From contig JAHUUM010000011.1 in assembly GCA_019218445.1 (NCBI GenBank), positions 1 through 64,000 on the forward strand: a DNA stretch of 64,000 nt. Direction: 5' to 3'. A model generated the notes under the pieces. It was not told where the DNA came from, did no database searches, and saw nothing but the letters and a program-made list of their open reading frames with translations. Within the stretch, counting starts at the first letter, position 1. Each line of letters begins with the position of its first letter. Shown piece by piece: positions 25,761 to 34,387 of the stretch. The position numbers were made by a program, and so were the translations under genes. The stretch comes from Weeksellaceae bacterium TAE3-ERU29 (lineage in GTDB: Bacteria > Bacteroidota > Bacteroidia > Flavobacteriales > Weeksellaceae).

Positions 25761-26831
25761 CTACAAATCCAATTGAGTTTGTTGTAAATTACTTTCAAAG
25801 TCCAGTAGCCATTTTTTTCGTTCAAGTCCACCTCCGTAACCTGTTAATTCTCCGTTACTTCCTATTACACGATGACAAGGGATAATAATAGAGATTTTAT
25901 TATAACCATTTGCCGATGCCACCGCCCGAATAGCTTTTACTTTATCTAATGATTTGGCTTGATTGAGATAAGTAGTGGTTGTTCCATAGGGAATTTTTAA
26001 AAGTTCGTTCCAAACTAATTTCTGAAAGTCCGTGCCGACAGGATCTAAAGCTACTTCAAAACTTGTTCGCTTACCTTCAAAATATTCTTGTAGTTCATTT
26101 TTGGCTTGGATAATATGTTCATTTTCACCTGTTAGAATAGTGGCATTTCGTCTTTTTTGCAGATCTTGAAATTCGGTTTCCAACATTTTCCGATTGGTAA
26201 ACTCTAACAAACAAATGCCTTTTTGAGTAGCACAAACGAACATTGCCCCGATAGGTGTCGTCAGTCGGCTGATTAAAATAACTTCTTGATTTTTGTTGTT
26301 TTTTGGCGATTTTCCCATTAGTTTTTTGTAAGTATATCCGAATCCGCTCAAAGATTCATAACCTGAATCAAAAGCAGTCTTGGTGGTGTTTTTCCCATTT
26401 TGTAATTCTTCAAAAGCATTGTTAATCCGATACATTCTTTGATAAGCGTGAAAAGTAATTCCGTAATGTTTTTTAAACCAATTCCGAACGGCTATCGGAC
26501 TAATATTCTCGGTTTTTAATTGATAATCAGTGATCTTTGCTTTGGGATTTTTTCGAACCAAATCAATGGCTTTTTCTACTTCTTGGGGTGGTTTGTAAGC
26601 ATTTTCAGTCGGTTTGCAGATTTTACACGGACGATATCCGACTTCCAAAGCTTCTTTAAAGGTAGTGAAAAATTCTATATTTTCCTTTTTTGGTTTCCTC
26701 GCTCGGCACGTAGCAATACAAAATACCGAAGTGGTCTTCACACCTACGAAGAAAACTCCCACATAATCGGGATTTTTATCCAAAAGTGCTTGATAATAAT
26801 CATCAATTTTTGATTGATTTTCGATTTTCAT
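25761..26831 (-). CDS. ada: Ada-type O6-alkylguanine-DNA alkyltransferase / regulator
   Basis: Repairs O6-methylguanine, and in its methylated form activates alkylation-response genes in E. coli. All Ada parts are present in 356 residues: the N-terminal zinc domain with Cys38, Cys42, Cys69 and Cys72 (VFCIATCRARKP, GYRPCKICKP), an AraC-like helix-turn-helix region (about 85-180), and the alkyltransferase domain with the active-site IPCHRVIGSNG (Cys319) and LTGYGGGL. There is no alkA or alkB beside it. Its base use is somewhat richer in GC than the flanking genes. Confidence 0.92.
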   Translation of the reverse strand: MKIENQSKIDDYYQALLDKNPDYVGVFFVGVKTTSVFCIATCRARKPKKENIEFFTTFKEALEVGYRPCKICKPTENAYKPPQEVEKAIDLVRKNPKAKITDYQLKTENISPIAVRNWFKKHYGITFHAYQRMYRINNAFEELQNGKNTTKTAFDSGYESLSGFGYTYKKLMGKSPKNNKNQEVILISRLTTPIGAMFVCATQKGICLLEFTNRKMLETEFQDLQKRRNATILTGENEHIIQAKNELQEYFEGKRTSFEVALDPVGTDFQKLVWNELLKIPYGTTTTYLNQAKSLDKVKAIRAVASANGYNKISIIIPCHRVIGSNGELTGYGGGLERKKWLLDFESNLQQTQLDL

Positions 26832-26909
26832 TTTAAAATGATTTCTGCAAAGATGAAAAGACCTGAATTTAAAAACAACCGAAAAATGGATGAGTAATTT
26901 TTATAAAAA

Positions 26910-26945
26910 AAATAAAAAAAGCCTTGCGGAGCAAGGCTTAAAAAT
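26910..26945 (-). terminator. rpmE2 terminator
   Basis: AAGCCTTGC (26919-26927) pairs with GCAAGGCTT (26931-26939) around GGA. A long T-rich tail follows on the minus strand. Confidence 0.88.
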
Positions 26946-26961
26946 TATTTATTATGAGAAA

Positions 26962-27213
26962 TTACTTTTTAAATTTCTTATATTTATTCATGAATTTATC
27001 TACACGTCCTGCAGTATCTACAAGTTTCATTTTACCTGTATAAAACGGGTGAGATGCAGATGTAATCTCTAATTTAATTAAAGGATACTCTACTCCGTCT
27101 ATTTCTATAGTCTCTTTAGAATTAGCTGTAGATCTTGTAATAAAAGTCTCATCGTTACTCATATCTTTAAAAGCAACTAATCTGTAATCTTGCGGATGTA
27201 TATCTTTTCTCAT
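26962..27213 (-). CDS. rpmE2: Large ribosomal subunit protein bL31, type B
   Basis: 50S protein L31 of 83 residues beginning [13 protein letters not shown], with SHPFYTGK and [13 protein letters not shown] at the end. There are no cysteines, so it is the zinc-free type B form, which in some bacteria replaces the zinc form under zinc limitation. A longer frame opens upstream at 27243, but that position lies inside the -7 box, so the ATG at 27213 is the start. Confidence 0.93.
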   Translation of the reverse strand: MRKDIHPQDYRLVAFKDMSNDETFITRSTANSKETIEIDGVEYPLIKLEITSASHPFYTGKMKLVDTAGRVDKFMNKYKKFKK

Positions 27214-27240
27214 GATTCTTATCTTTATTAAATCGGACTG

Positions 27241-27270
27241 CAAATATAAAACATTTTTTTTATCTGCAAA
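27241..27270 (-). promoter_or_regulatory. rpmE2 promoter
   Basis: On the minus strand TTTG (27270-27267), 18 bases, then TATATTTG (27248-27241). Close to consensus. Confidence 0.7.
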
Positions 27271-27285
27271 AATTTTTTAATTAAT

Positions 27286-27293
27286 TATCTTTG
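27286..27293 (+). promoter_or_regulatory. Promoter of the beta-helix lipoprotein gene, -7 box
   Basis: TATCTTTG, 17 bases before the ATG. It is back to back with the rpmE2 promoter. Confidence 0.5.
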
Positions 27294-27310
27294 TATAAAC
27301 ATCTAAAGCA

Positions 27311-28717
27311 ATGAAAAATAAATCTTATATATCTTTCTCTTTAATTCTGCTTGTTTTATGCTTTTCAACCCAAATCTCATGCAGAAAGGATTTTAATACC
27401 GTTTCTAATATCACAAATATACAATTTTCTAATGATACCGTAGTTTTTGATACTGTAATGAGTCATTCTAATTCCGAAACTTATTTAATTAGGTTGTACA
27501 ATAATAGTGAGGAAGACATCAATATTCCAAATATATATCTTAACAAAAAAAATAATTCTTATTATAGAATAAATGTTGACGGAATACCTGGTTTTGAGTT
27601 TTCTGATGTTTATTTAAGAGCAAAAGATAGCTTAAATATATTTATAAATATTGCTGCGGAAGACGCTTCTGACCTTATTTATGAAGATGAAATTATTCTA
27701 AAAAATAACAATAATCAAAAATCGATTAAATTATTATCTTTTATAGCAAAAGCCAAATACTACTACCCAAAAAAGGGCGAAGACTCTTTTACTATAGATA
27801 AAGATACTGAGTTTAACAACAGTTCATATCATATCATATATGGTGATTTTAAAGTAGCAGAAAACAGAAAACTTAATATTTTAAACGGAACTAAAGTTTT
27901 ATTTTATAAAAATGGAAAAATTACAGTTTCTCCCAACGCTCAATTAAATATTATAGGAACTCAACAAAAACCTGTAATTTTTAAAAGTTTAAGAAATGAT
28001 GTTCGGCATGACTCTTTGCCTAATCAATGGATTGGGATAACAGGATTAAAAAATAGTGAAATTAATTTAAACCACACCGAAATTAAAGGAGCAAAAACAG
28101 CTTTAGACCTTACTGAAAATAAAAATAAAATATTTAATACTAAAATTTATAATAGTGGTGAAAGTGCTATTTTTACAGATAATAGCAATATTTTAGCGAA
28201 TAACTTAGTGGTTAACAATGCGGGAAACACGGGAATCAATATAACAAATGGAGGAAATTACAAATTCTACTTCTCCTCTATTATTAATAATTGGCAAGGA
28301 AATATTGTAGGTATTTACGGTATTAACTTACCTTTTTCTGTAACAAATTATAGCTTGAAAGATGATTTAGAAGAACGAAGTAATCTTAATTTAATAATAG
28401 AAAATTCAATTTTATACGGAAGATATCCAAATGGAATTTCAATAGATTTAAAAGATGGAATGACAAATCATATAATAGTTAATCACTCTTTAATTAAAAA
28501 TGAAAGTAAAAAAGAATTGGACTTAACCCTACCCTATTTTAATAATATAATTACCGAAAATCCTCTTTTGCAAAATACTACTTTTGGTAACCCAAATTTA
28601 AACCCGAAAGAAAATTCACCTGTAATAAAAAAAGGAAATTCTTTATTAAATAATTCTTATCCTAAAAATATAAACGGAAAAGAAAGGACAACTCCTCCAA
28701 ATATAGGGGCATATTAA
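27311..28717 (+). CDS. Predicted lipoprotein with a right-handed beta-helix
   Basis: A 468-residue lipoprotein with lipobox Cys24 (STQISC, then RK). Residues about 30-155 look like a beta-sandwich. From about 190 to 440 there are regularly spaced asparagine-rich turns (LNGTKVLFYKNGKITVSPNA, then repeated NNxVxN and NxI patterns) typical of a parallel beta-helix fold. No catalytic residues can be assigned, so enzyme or adhesin roles remain open. It has its own promoter and no partner genes. Confidence 0.7.
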   Translation: MKNKSYISFSLILLVLCFSTQISCRKDFNTVSNITNIQFSNDTVVFDTVMSHSNSETYLIRLYNNSEEDINIPNIYLNKKNNSYYRINVDGIPGFEFSDVYLRAKDSLNIFINIAAEDASDLIYEDEIILKNNNNQKSIKLLSFIAKAKYYYPKKGEDSFTIDKDTEFNNSSYHIIYGDFKVAENRKLNILNGTKVLFYKNGKITVSPNAQLNIIGTQQKPVIFKSLRNDVRHDSLPNQWIGITGLKNSEINLNHTEIKGAKTALDLTENKNKIFNTKIYNSGESAIFTDNSNILANNLVVNNAGNTGINITNGGNYKFYFSSIINNWQGNIVGIYGINLPFSVTNYSLKDDLEERSNLNLIIENSILYGRYPNGISIDLKDGMTNHIIVNHSLIKNESKKELDLTLPYFNNIITENPLLQNTTFGNPNLNPKENSPVIKKGNSLLNNSYPKNINGKERTTPPNIGAY

Positions 28718-28883
28718 TAGCTTCTGTCATTATGATATTTTCCCAAAAGTTCCTTTAAAAGGACTATCAGCAGTATTTTCATTTCAGGATATATAAAGAT
28801 TTTAAGTATATTTTTTAACAAATTCTTAAATAATGGAATGATATTTGTCATTACTTTACCATCACAAAGACAAAATATATATT

Positions 28884-29231
28884 ATGAGTAAAATGAAATT
28901 ATTAATGAATGCCTGGAAAAACAGAGGTGAATTAGATCCAACAAGCCTTCAAGATAAAGCAAAAGCATTTTATAGAATGGTTCCACTTATGATAAAAGGG
29001 CATTATAAACCTAAAAGTAAAACCAATATTATAATCGGTTTAGGAGCTGTAATTTACGCGGTTTCTCCATTAGATTTAATTCCTGAAATATTAACAGGAC
29101 CTTTCGGGCTTTTAGATGATTTCGTAATCTTAGGTTACGGTTTAAAAAAAGTGAACAACGAAATCGAGCGTTTCTTACTTTGGGAACAAGAACAAGAGTT
29201 AGGAGAAGAAATCGTTACAATTAATCAATAG
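28884..29231 (+). CDS. YkvA/DUF1232 family small membrane protein
   Basis: A 115-residue protein with the DUF1232 core YAVSPLDLIPEILTGPFGLLDDFVILGYGL around residues 55-85. The function is unknown. I chose ATG 28884 (MSKMKLLMNAW). A frame that opens earlier, at the TTG of 28845, would start inside a near-consensus -7 box (GATATTTG, 28839-28846). The spacer 28718-28838 holds nothing I recognise. Confidence 0.78.
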   Translation: MSKMKLLMNAWKNRGELDPTSLQDKAKAFYRMVPLMIKGHYKPKSKTNIIIGLGAVIYAVSPLDLIPEILTGPFGLLDDFVILGYGLKKVNNEIERFLLWEQEQELGEEIVTINQ

Positions 29232-29263
29232 TTTAATTAAAATATAAATACCGCCCTTTCGGT

Positions 29264-29290
29264 TTTTGAAAGGGTGTTTTTTATTTTAAA
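29264..29290 (+). terminator. Terminator after the YkvA-like gene
   Basis: CCCTTTC (29264-29270) pairs with GAAAGGG (29278-29284), followed by TGTTTTTTA. Confidence 0.78.
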
Positions 29291-29323
29291 ACTAAATAAC
29301 TATTAGTTTACTCAAATATAATT

Positions 29324-29959
29324 ATGAAAACATTTTATAACAGGCTTTTAAAAAATAATAAAAAATGGGTTCAGGAAAGAATAGAAGCCAATCCTGATTT
29401 TTTTAATGAATTGGCTAAAGAACAGAGGCCTCCTGTTTTATGGATTGGTTGTGCTGATAGCCGAGTTCCTGCAAATGAAATTATAGGAGCAAAACCGGGA
29501 GAAGTATTTGTTCACAGAAATATAGCTAATATGGTTGTTCATACAGATATGAATATGCTGTCGGTATTAGATTATGCTGTGAATGTTTTGAAAATTAAGC
29601 ATATCATTGTTTGTGGTCATTACGGGTGTGGTGGAATAAAAGCGGCAATGGGAAATTATTCTGTAGGAATTATAGACAATTGGCTAAGACATACAAAAGA
29701 TGTTTACAGATTCCATTTAGAGGAGTTAGAAAAAATAAAAGATAAAGAAGAAAGGCTTGATAGACTTGTTGAATTAAATGTAGAAGAACAAGTATATGGC
29801 TTAGCAAAAACTTCTATTGTACAAAAAGCTTGGGAAAGTGGGCAACAATTAGGATTACATGGTTGGGTTTACAGTTTAAAAGACGGGATAATTAAAGATT
29901 TAAATACCAATGTTTATAATAATGAGGAGTTAGAAGCTCACTATCAGTTACATTTATAA
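29324..29959 (+). CDS. can: Beta-class carbonic anhydrase
   Basis: A zinc enzyme that interconverts CO2 and bicarbonate, supplying bicarbonate for carboxylations. The zinc ligands are visible: Cys43 in WIGCADSRVPANE, and His99 and Cys102 in IIVCGHYGCGG. The Asp45-Arg47 catalytic dyad is also present. The 211-residue length is typical of the E. coli Can type. It is monocistronic between two terminators. Confidence 0.93.
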   Translation: MKTFYNRLLKNNKKWVQERIEANPDFFNELAKEQRPPVLWIGCADSRVPANEIIGAKPGEVFVHRNIANMVVHTDMNMLSVLDYAVNVLKIKHIIVCGHYGCGGIKAAMGNYSVGIIDNWLRHTKDVYRFHLEELEKIKDKEERLDRLVELNVEEQVYGLAKTSIVQKAWESGQQLGLHGWVYSLKDGIIKDLNTNVYNNEELEAHYQLHL

Positions 29960-29978
29960 ATCATAAAATATTTTATAT

Positions 29979-30013
29979 AAACTCTATATTTTTAAATATA
30001 GGGTTTTATTTTT
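29979..30013 (+). terminator. Terminator after the carbonic anhydrase gene
   Basis: An AAACTCTATATTT-like arm (29979-29991) pairs with AAATATAGGGTTT (29994-30006), with one G-T pair and a tight loop, then ATTTTTG. The T tail overlaps the miaA -7 box. Confidence 0.6.
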
Positions 30014-30014
30014 G
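30007..30014 (+). promoter_or_regulatory. miaA promoter, -7 box
   Basis: TATTTTTG, ending four bases before the ATG at 30019. The predicted start coincides with the start codon, so the mRNA may be leaderless. Confidence 0.5.
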
Positions 30015-30018
30015 TAAA

Positions 30019-30924
30019 ATGCAGAAATATTTAATTGTAATTGTGGGACCTACCGCCATCGGGAAAACAGCCACTGCCATAGAAGTTGCTAAAGCTTTTA
30101 ATACAGAAATTATATCATCGGACAGTCGGCAATTTTTTAAAGAGATGACGATAGGTACAGCTGTTCCCGATACTGAGGAATTAGCTCAAATTCCTCATCA
30201 TTTCATTCAACATATAAGTATTCTGCAAGAGTATTCAGTGGGAGATTTTGAGAGAGAGGCTCTTTCTTTTATTAATAATTATTTTAAAACTAATGATGTT
30301 TTAGTAATGGCGGGAGGCTCCGGTTTATATGAAAGAGCTGTTACAGAAGGTTTAGATTACTTCCCTGATGTTCCCGGCAACATAAGAGAAACTTTAAATT
30401 CTGAATTAGAAGAAAAAGGTATAGAAACTTTACAACAAGAATTAAAAGAAAAAGATTTAGAATACTATAAAAAAGTAGATTTAAATAATCCGCATAGAGT
30501 AATCAGGGCTTTAGAAATAATAAGGCATACAGAAAAACCCTATAGTTTCTACTTAAATCGGCCAAAAGAAAAAAGAGAGTTCAATATTATAAAGATAGGA
30601 TTGCATAATGACAGAGAAATTATTTATAACAGAATAAATAAACGAGTAGATTTAATGATGCAAAACGGACTTTTACAAGAGGCTGAAAACCTTTATAAAT
30701 ACAGAAATTTAAATGCCTTAAATACTGTTGGCTATAAAGAGTTATTTGAATACTTTGATGAAAATATATCTTTGGAAGAGGCAATAGAGGAAATCAAAAA
30801 AAATACTCGGAGGTTTGCAAAAAGACAATTAACTTGGTATCGGAAAGACCAATCTATAAAATGGTTTAATCCTACAAAAACCTATGAAATCATTGATTTT
30901 CTTAAAAAAGAAATCAATATTTAG
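30019..30924 (+). CDS. miaA: tRNA dimethylallyltransferase
   Basis: Adds a dimethylallyl group to A37 of tRNAs that read codons starting with U. The P-loop is GPTAIGKT (10-17). DSRQFFKEMTIGTA and the catalytic region HHFIQHISILQEYSVGDFE follow. HRVIRALEI is the conserved tRNA-contact motif. Length is 301 residues. It has its own promoter and is followed by a 130-base AT-rich spacer before the START-like gene. Confidence 0.94.
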   Translation: MQKYLIVIVGPTAIGKTATAIEVAKAFNTEIISSDSRQFFKEMTIGTAVPDTEELAQIPHHFIQHISILQEYSVGDFEREALSFINNYFKTNDVLVMAGGSGLYERAVTEGLDYFPDVPGNIRETLNSELEEKGIETLQQELKEKDLEYYKKVDLNNPHRVIRALEIIRHTEKPYSFYLNRPKEKREFNIIKIGLHNDREIIYNRINKRVDLMMQNGLLQEAENLYKYRNLNALNTVGYKELFEYFDENISLEEAIEEIKKNTRRFAKRQLTWYRKDQSIKWFNPTKTYEIIDFLKKEINI

Positions 30925-31056
30925 TCATTAAATACATTTTATAACCAATTGGTTATATTTAAATTACATAGTTAACAAAAGAAAAATAACAAATTATTTT
31001 TCTTTTTTTTTCGTTAAACTATTAATTTTTTTATATTGCAAAAATAATTAAAGCTT

Positions 31057-31437
31057 ATGTCTAAGAAAAAGTTTGATTTAGAAGTGCCGGTACAGGCTTC
31101 ACCAAGTTTTTTATACAACTATATAGCTACACCTTCCGGGTTGTCAGAATGGTTTGCGGATAATGTAAACTCCAGAAGTAATAAATTTATTTTTATTTGG
31201 GACGACTACGAAGAAGTAGCACATTTGGTAAAGTCTAAACAAGACGAATTTGTTCGCTTTAGATGGGAAGAGAACGAAGATTCTAAATGTTTTTTTGAGC
31301 TTAAAATCCAAGAAGACGAGCTTACCGGAGATGTATCTTTAATTGTAACAGACTTTGCGGAAGAGGATGAACTGGAAGAGGCTAAAGACTTATGGAGAAG
31401 TCAATTAGACGACTTGAAACACATTATAGGTTCTTAA
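31057..31437 (+). CDS. START-like (SRPBCC) domain protein
   Basis: A 126-residue protein with an SRPBCC/AHSA1-like fold: a hydrophobic pocket is suggested by SPSFLYNYIATPSGLSEWFA and a C-terminal helix by EAKDLWRSQLDDLKHII. The ligand is unknown. It is 15 bases upstream of the class IV aminotransferase homologue and is probably cotranscribed. This pairing recurs in flavobacteria as far as I recall, which suggests a shared but unknown task. Confidence 0.75.
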   Translation: MSKKKFDLEVPVQASPSFLYNYIATPSGLSEWFADNVNSRSNKFIFIWDDYEEVAHLVKSKQDEFVRFRWEENEDSKCFFELKIQEDELTGDVSLIVTDFAEEDELEEAKDLWRSQLDDLKHIIGS

Positions 31438-31452
31438 AGTTCTTAAAAAGCT

Positions 31453-32265
31453 ATGCAAGAGGAATTGATTAATCACAACGGGCAGATTGTTAATATAACA
31501 GCTGCTAAATTGGATTTGTCCAATGATTTTTTTGAAAACGGACTTATTCTCACTGAAAAACTAATGGTTTTAAGCCATAAAATTCTATTTGCTGAGGCAC
31601 ATTATTTTAACTTAATGGCTGCAATGAGAATCAGTAGAATAGAGATTCCGTTAAGTTTTACTCCTGAATTTTTCGAACAACAAATACAACTGCTTTTAGA
31701 AGAATATGCAACGCCACATTTAAGCGTTCGTTTTGATGTTTATTACAGTAAAAATAAAGTACATTTTATAATAAAAGCAGAAAAAGCAAAGAGATTTTAT
31801 TTCATTAAAGACCATAAAATAGATTTATACAGAGAGGCTTATGTAGGCAATACTTTCTTTGACAGGTTAAACTTCTTAAATCCGGTAAATCATATTTTAG
31901 AAATCTATTGCAAAGAGAATGATTTTGATGATTTGTTATTACAAAATGATCAAAAAAAATTAGCTCGTAGTGTACACGGAAGTGTATTCTTAATTAGTGG
32001 AACAAAATTATCTACACCAAGTATAGAAGACGGAGCTAAAGATTCTGTATTAAGAAGTAAAATTATCAGCTTGGCTAAAAAACTTCCTGAATTTGATGAA
32101 GTAGTAGAAGGTGAAATATTCCCATTTGCTACAACAAAAGCCGAAGAACTTTTTATTGCCATAGACGGAAAAGGTGTTATTTCTTTAGAAAGCTATAAAA
32201 AAACAAAATATACCACCGATTATACTAAAAGTATAATCAATGCGATTCAAGAATCTGTTAAATAA
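31453..32265 (+). CDS. Class IV aminotransferase homologue, probably not a working PLP enzyme
   Basis: A 270-residue protein with the overall class IV (BCAT/ADC lyase) pattern: EAHYFNLMAAMRI near residue 48, LLLQNDQKKL near 161, GSVFLISG near 176, and a SIEDGAKDSVLR segment where active members have PPLSDGCLxGVxR. The segment that normally carries the PLP lysine, KTTNHL-like, is DRLNFL (137-142). The usual EGTRSN-like glutamate segment is RSVHGS. Both changes argue for loss of PLP chemistry, though the alignment is by eye. Confidence 0.65.
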   Translation: MQEELINHNGQIVNITAAKLDLSNDFFENGLILTEKLMVLSHKILFAEAHYFNLMAAMRISRIEIPLSFTPEFFEQQIQLLLEEYATPHLSVRFDVYYSKNKVHFIIKAEKAKRFYFIKDHKIDLYREAYVGNTFFDRLNFLNPVNHILEIYCKENDFDDLLLQNDQKKLARSVHGSVFLISGTKLSTPSIEDGAKDSVLRSKIISLAKKLPEFDEVVEGEIFPFATTKAEELFIAIDGKGVISLESYKKTKYTTDYTKSIINAIQESVK

Positions 32266-32317
32266 ACCTTGTTTCTTTACGTTTTTGTTTTAGAACCTTA
32301 CAAGAAAATTTAAGAGA

Positions 32318-32869
32318 TTAATTCAGTGTTGGATTTTCCGGCATATTCATCCATATAAGACCTTCCGGACCTTTATTTTTTAACTGATTTTTCCATAATA
32401 ATTCGGGACTGTCGTTAAATAAATCAAAATCCGGTTTTGGCTCTACATACCAATAATTATTTTCTATTTCATTAACTAATTGACCTTTAGACCAGCCTGA
32501 GTAACCTATAAAAAATCGAATGTCTTTTTCTGTCAATAATCCGTTATTTACAAAATTTATTATATCATTAAAATCGCCACACCAATATAAATCATCAGTA
32601 ATTAATTTACTTTGTCGTACCAAATCAGGACGTTTATGAATAAAAAATAAACTATCTATTTCTACCGGACCACCCTCATAAACAGGTATTCCTACATTGA
32701 ATACAGAAAGTAAATCTCCTAAAAAATAATCAGTCTTTTTGTTTAATACAAAACCAAGTGTTTCCTCCTCATGCTCCGTAAGCAATATCACAGAACGATT
32801 AAAAACATCATTTATTAAAGATGGTTTAGATACTAAAATATTACCGGGTTGTATTTTTTTTAAATCCAC
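32318..32869 (-). CDS. yqgE: YqgE/AlgH family protein
   Basis: A 183-residue DUF179 protein. The family pattern is clear: PGNILVSKPSLINDVFNRSVILLTEH at the N-terminus, GFVLNKK, YEGGPVE, FIGYSGWSKGQL and a C-terminal segment with LLWKNQLK. Its molecular role is unsettled. It is convergent with the aminotransferase homologue and divergent from pdxH. Confidence 0.9.
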   Translation of the reverse strand: MDLKKIQPGNILVSKPSLINDVFNRSVILLTEHEEETLGFVLNKKTDYFLGDLLSVFNVGIPVYEGGPVEIDSLFFIHKRPDLVRQSKLITDDLYWCGDFNDIINFVNNGLLTEKDIRFFIGYSGWSKGQLVNEIENNYWYVEPKPDFDLFNDSPELLWKNQLKNKGPEGLIWMNMPENPTLN

Positions 32870-32889
32870 TTTTTAATTATTATATTTAC

Positions 32890-32897
32890 CAAATGTA
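32890..32897 (-). promoter_or_regulatory. yqgE promoter, -7 box
   Basis: TACATTTG on the minus strand, 20 bases before the ATG. A near match for the divergent pdxH (TATATTTA, 32881-32888, plus strand) sits right beside it. Confidence 0.5.
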
Positions 32898-32911
32898 TTA
32901 ATAATTATTCT

Positions 32912-33559
32912 ATGAATCAAGATTTAAGCGATTATCGTAAAAGTTATGAGAAATTTGAGCTGACTGAAGAGAGCTTAACAGATAATCCGATGGAACTTTT
33001 TAGGGACTGGTTTTATATGGCTGACCATAACGATAAAATTGGAGAAGCTAATGCGATGACTGTTTCTACAATAGGATTAGACGGATTTCCAAAATCTCGC
33101 GTAGTTCTATTAAAAAAGTTTACAGATGAAGGATTTATATTTTACACCAACTATAACAGCGAAAAAGGAAAAGCAATAGAACATAACAATCATATTTGTT
33201 TATCTTTTTTTTGGCCGGTGTTAGAGAAACAAATCATCATAAAAGGAAAAGCGGAAAAAGTTCCGAGTAATTTATCTGATGGTTATTTTGAATCCAGACC
33301 TAAACAAAGTCAAATAAGTGCCATTGTGTCGCCTCAGAGTCAAGTTGTTCCGAATAGAGAATATTTAGAAACTAAATCAGAAAAATTAATAAAAGAAACC
33401 GAAAATACTGAACTCAATCGTCCGGATTATTGGGGTGGCTATATTGTTCGTCCTTTAAGTATTGAATTTTGGCAAGGCAGACCAAACCGTTTGCACGATA
33501 GAATCAGATACACTTTACAAGAAAATTACGATTGGCTAAGAGAAAGATTGGCACCCTAA
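32912..33559 (+). CDS. pdxH: Pyridoxamine 5'-phosphate oxidase
   Basis: An FMN oxidase that forms pyridoxal 5'-phosphate from PNP or PMP. Motifs include NAMTVSTIGLDGFPKSRVVLLK, GFIFYTNYNSEKG, SRPKQSQISAIVSPQSQ and the C-terminal substrate motif WQGRPNRLHDRIRY. Length is 215 residues, as expected. DUF493 and acetyltransferase genes follow at short distances. Confidence 0.95.
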   Translation: MNQDLSDYRKSYEKFELTEESLTDNPMELFRDWFYMADHNDKIGEANAMTVSTIGLDGFPKSRVVLLKKFTDEGFIFYTNYNSEKGKAIEHNNHICLSFFWPVLEKQIIIKGKAEKVPSNLSDGYFESRPKQSQISAIVSPQSQVVPNREYLETKSEKLIKETENTELNRPDYWGGYIVRPLSIEFWQGRPNRLHDRIRYTLQENYDWLRERLAP

Positions 33560-33601
33560 TAGAATTGGATTAATAGTTGATTTAATGTCATAAAATAATT
33601 T

Positions 33602-33901
33602 ATGGAACAAGAAAATAAAAAACAGACGCAAGAAAATTTTTATAAAAAATTAAAAGAAGAATTAAATAAAGTTGAGAAATTTCCAACTAATTTCACTTAT
33701 AAATTTATAATTCCGACAGAGCATAAAAAGATTGCTGAAATTCAAAAGATTTTTGATGATGCGAATCCTCAGTTTCAGATGCGAGAATCTAAAAACGGAA
33801 AATACACAAGTGTAACTGTTGTGATTTATGTTATAGATGCAGATCAAGTAATTCATTTTTATAAAGAAGTGGGTAAAATAGAAGGCGTAATTATGCTATA
33901 A
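33602..33901 (+). CDS. DUF493 (YbeD-like) protein
   Basis: A 99-residue protein with the DUF493 ferredoxin-like fold pattern: YKFIIPTEHKKIAEIQKIF, then SKNGKYTSVTVVIYVIDADQVIHFYKEV. Related YbeD proteins resemble ACT-like regulatory domains. The role is unknown. It lies between pdxH and an acetyltransferase gene. Confidence 0.8.
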   Translation: MEQENKKQTQENFYKKLKEELNKVEKFPTNFTYKFIIPTEHKKIAEIQKIFDDANPQFQMRESKNGKYTSVTVVIYVIDADQVIHFYKEVGKIEGVIML

Positions 33902-33920
33902 TAGCCGAAAATAAATATTT

Positions 33921-34367
33921 ATGACAATAAGAAAAGCTACACCATCAGATACAAAAGAATTATCAATTTTATTTAATAATCACAGAATGTTGCATAAAGG
34001 GCATGATGACGTAAAAGCCTGTGAGGAATATTTGATTGAAAGAATAAAAAATGAAGAATCTGTGGTTTTTATAGCAGAGAATAATCATAATGAAATTGTA
34101 GGTTTCACACAATTATATCCATTATTTTCCTCTACAAACCTAAAAAAACTTTGGCTTTTAAATGACTTATTTGTATCTGAAAGTCATAGAGGACAAGGAA
34201 TTTCTGTTCTTTTAATGGATGAAGCTAAAAATTTATGTAGAGAAACAAAAGCTCACGGAATAATTTTGGAAACAGATAAAACAAATATTGTCGGGAATAA
34301 ATTATATCCCAGAACAGGCTTTAAATTAGATACAGAGCATAATTTTTATGCTTGGGATAATAACTAA
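33921..34367 (+). CDS. GNAT family N-acetyltransferase
   Basis: A 148-residue acetyl-CoA-dependent acetyltransferase. The acetyl-CoA pyrophosphate-binding loop is SESHRGQGISVLLM, preceded by the beta-4 strand LNDLFV. The substrate cannot be told from sequence. It lies 19 bases after DUF493 and is convergent with the outer-membrane barrel gene. Confidence 0.85.
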   Translation: MTIRKATPSDTKELSILFNNHRMLHKGHDDVKACEEYLIERIKNEESVVFIAENNHNEIVGFTQLYPLFSSTNLKKLWLLNDLFVSESHRGQGISVLLMDEAKNLCRETKAHGIILETDKTNIVGNKLYPRTGFKLDTEHNFYAWDNN

Positions 34368-34387
34368 GATTTAGACAGAATTTAAAA

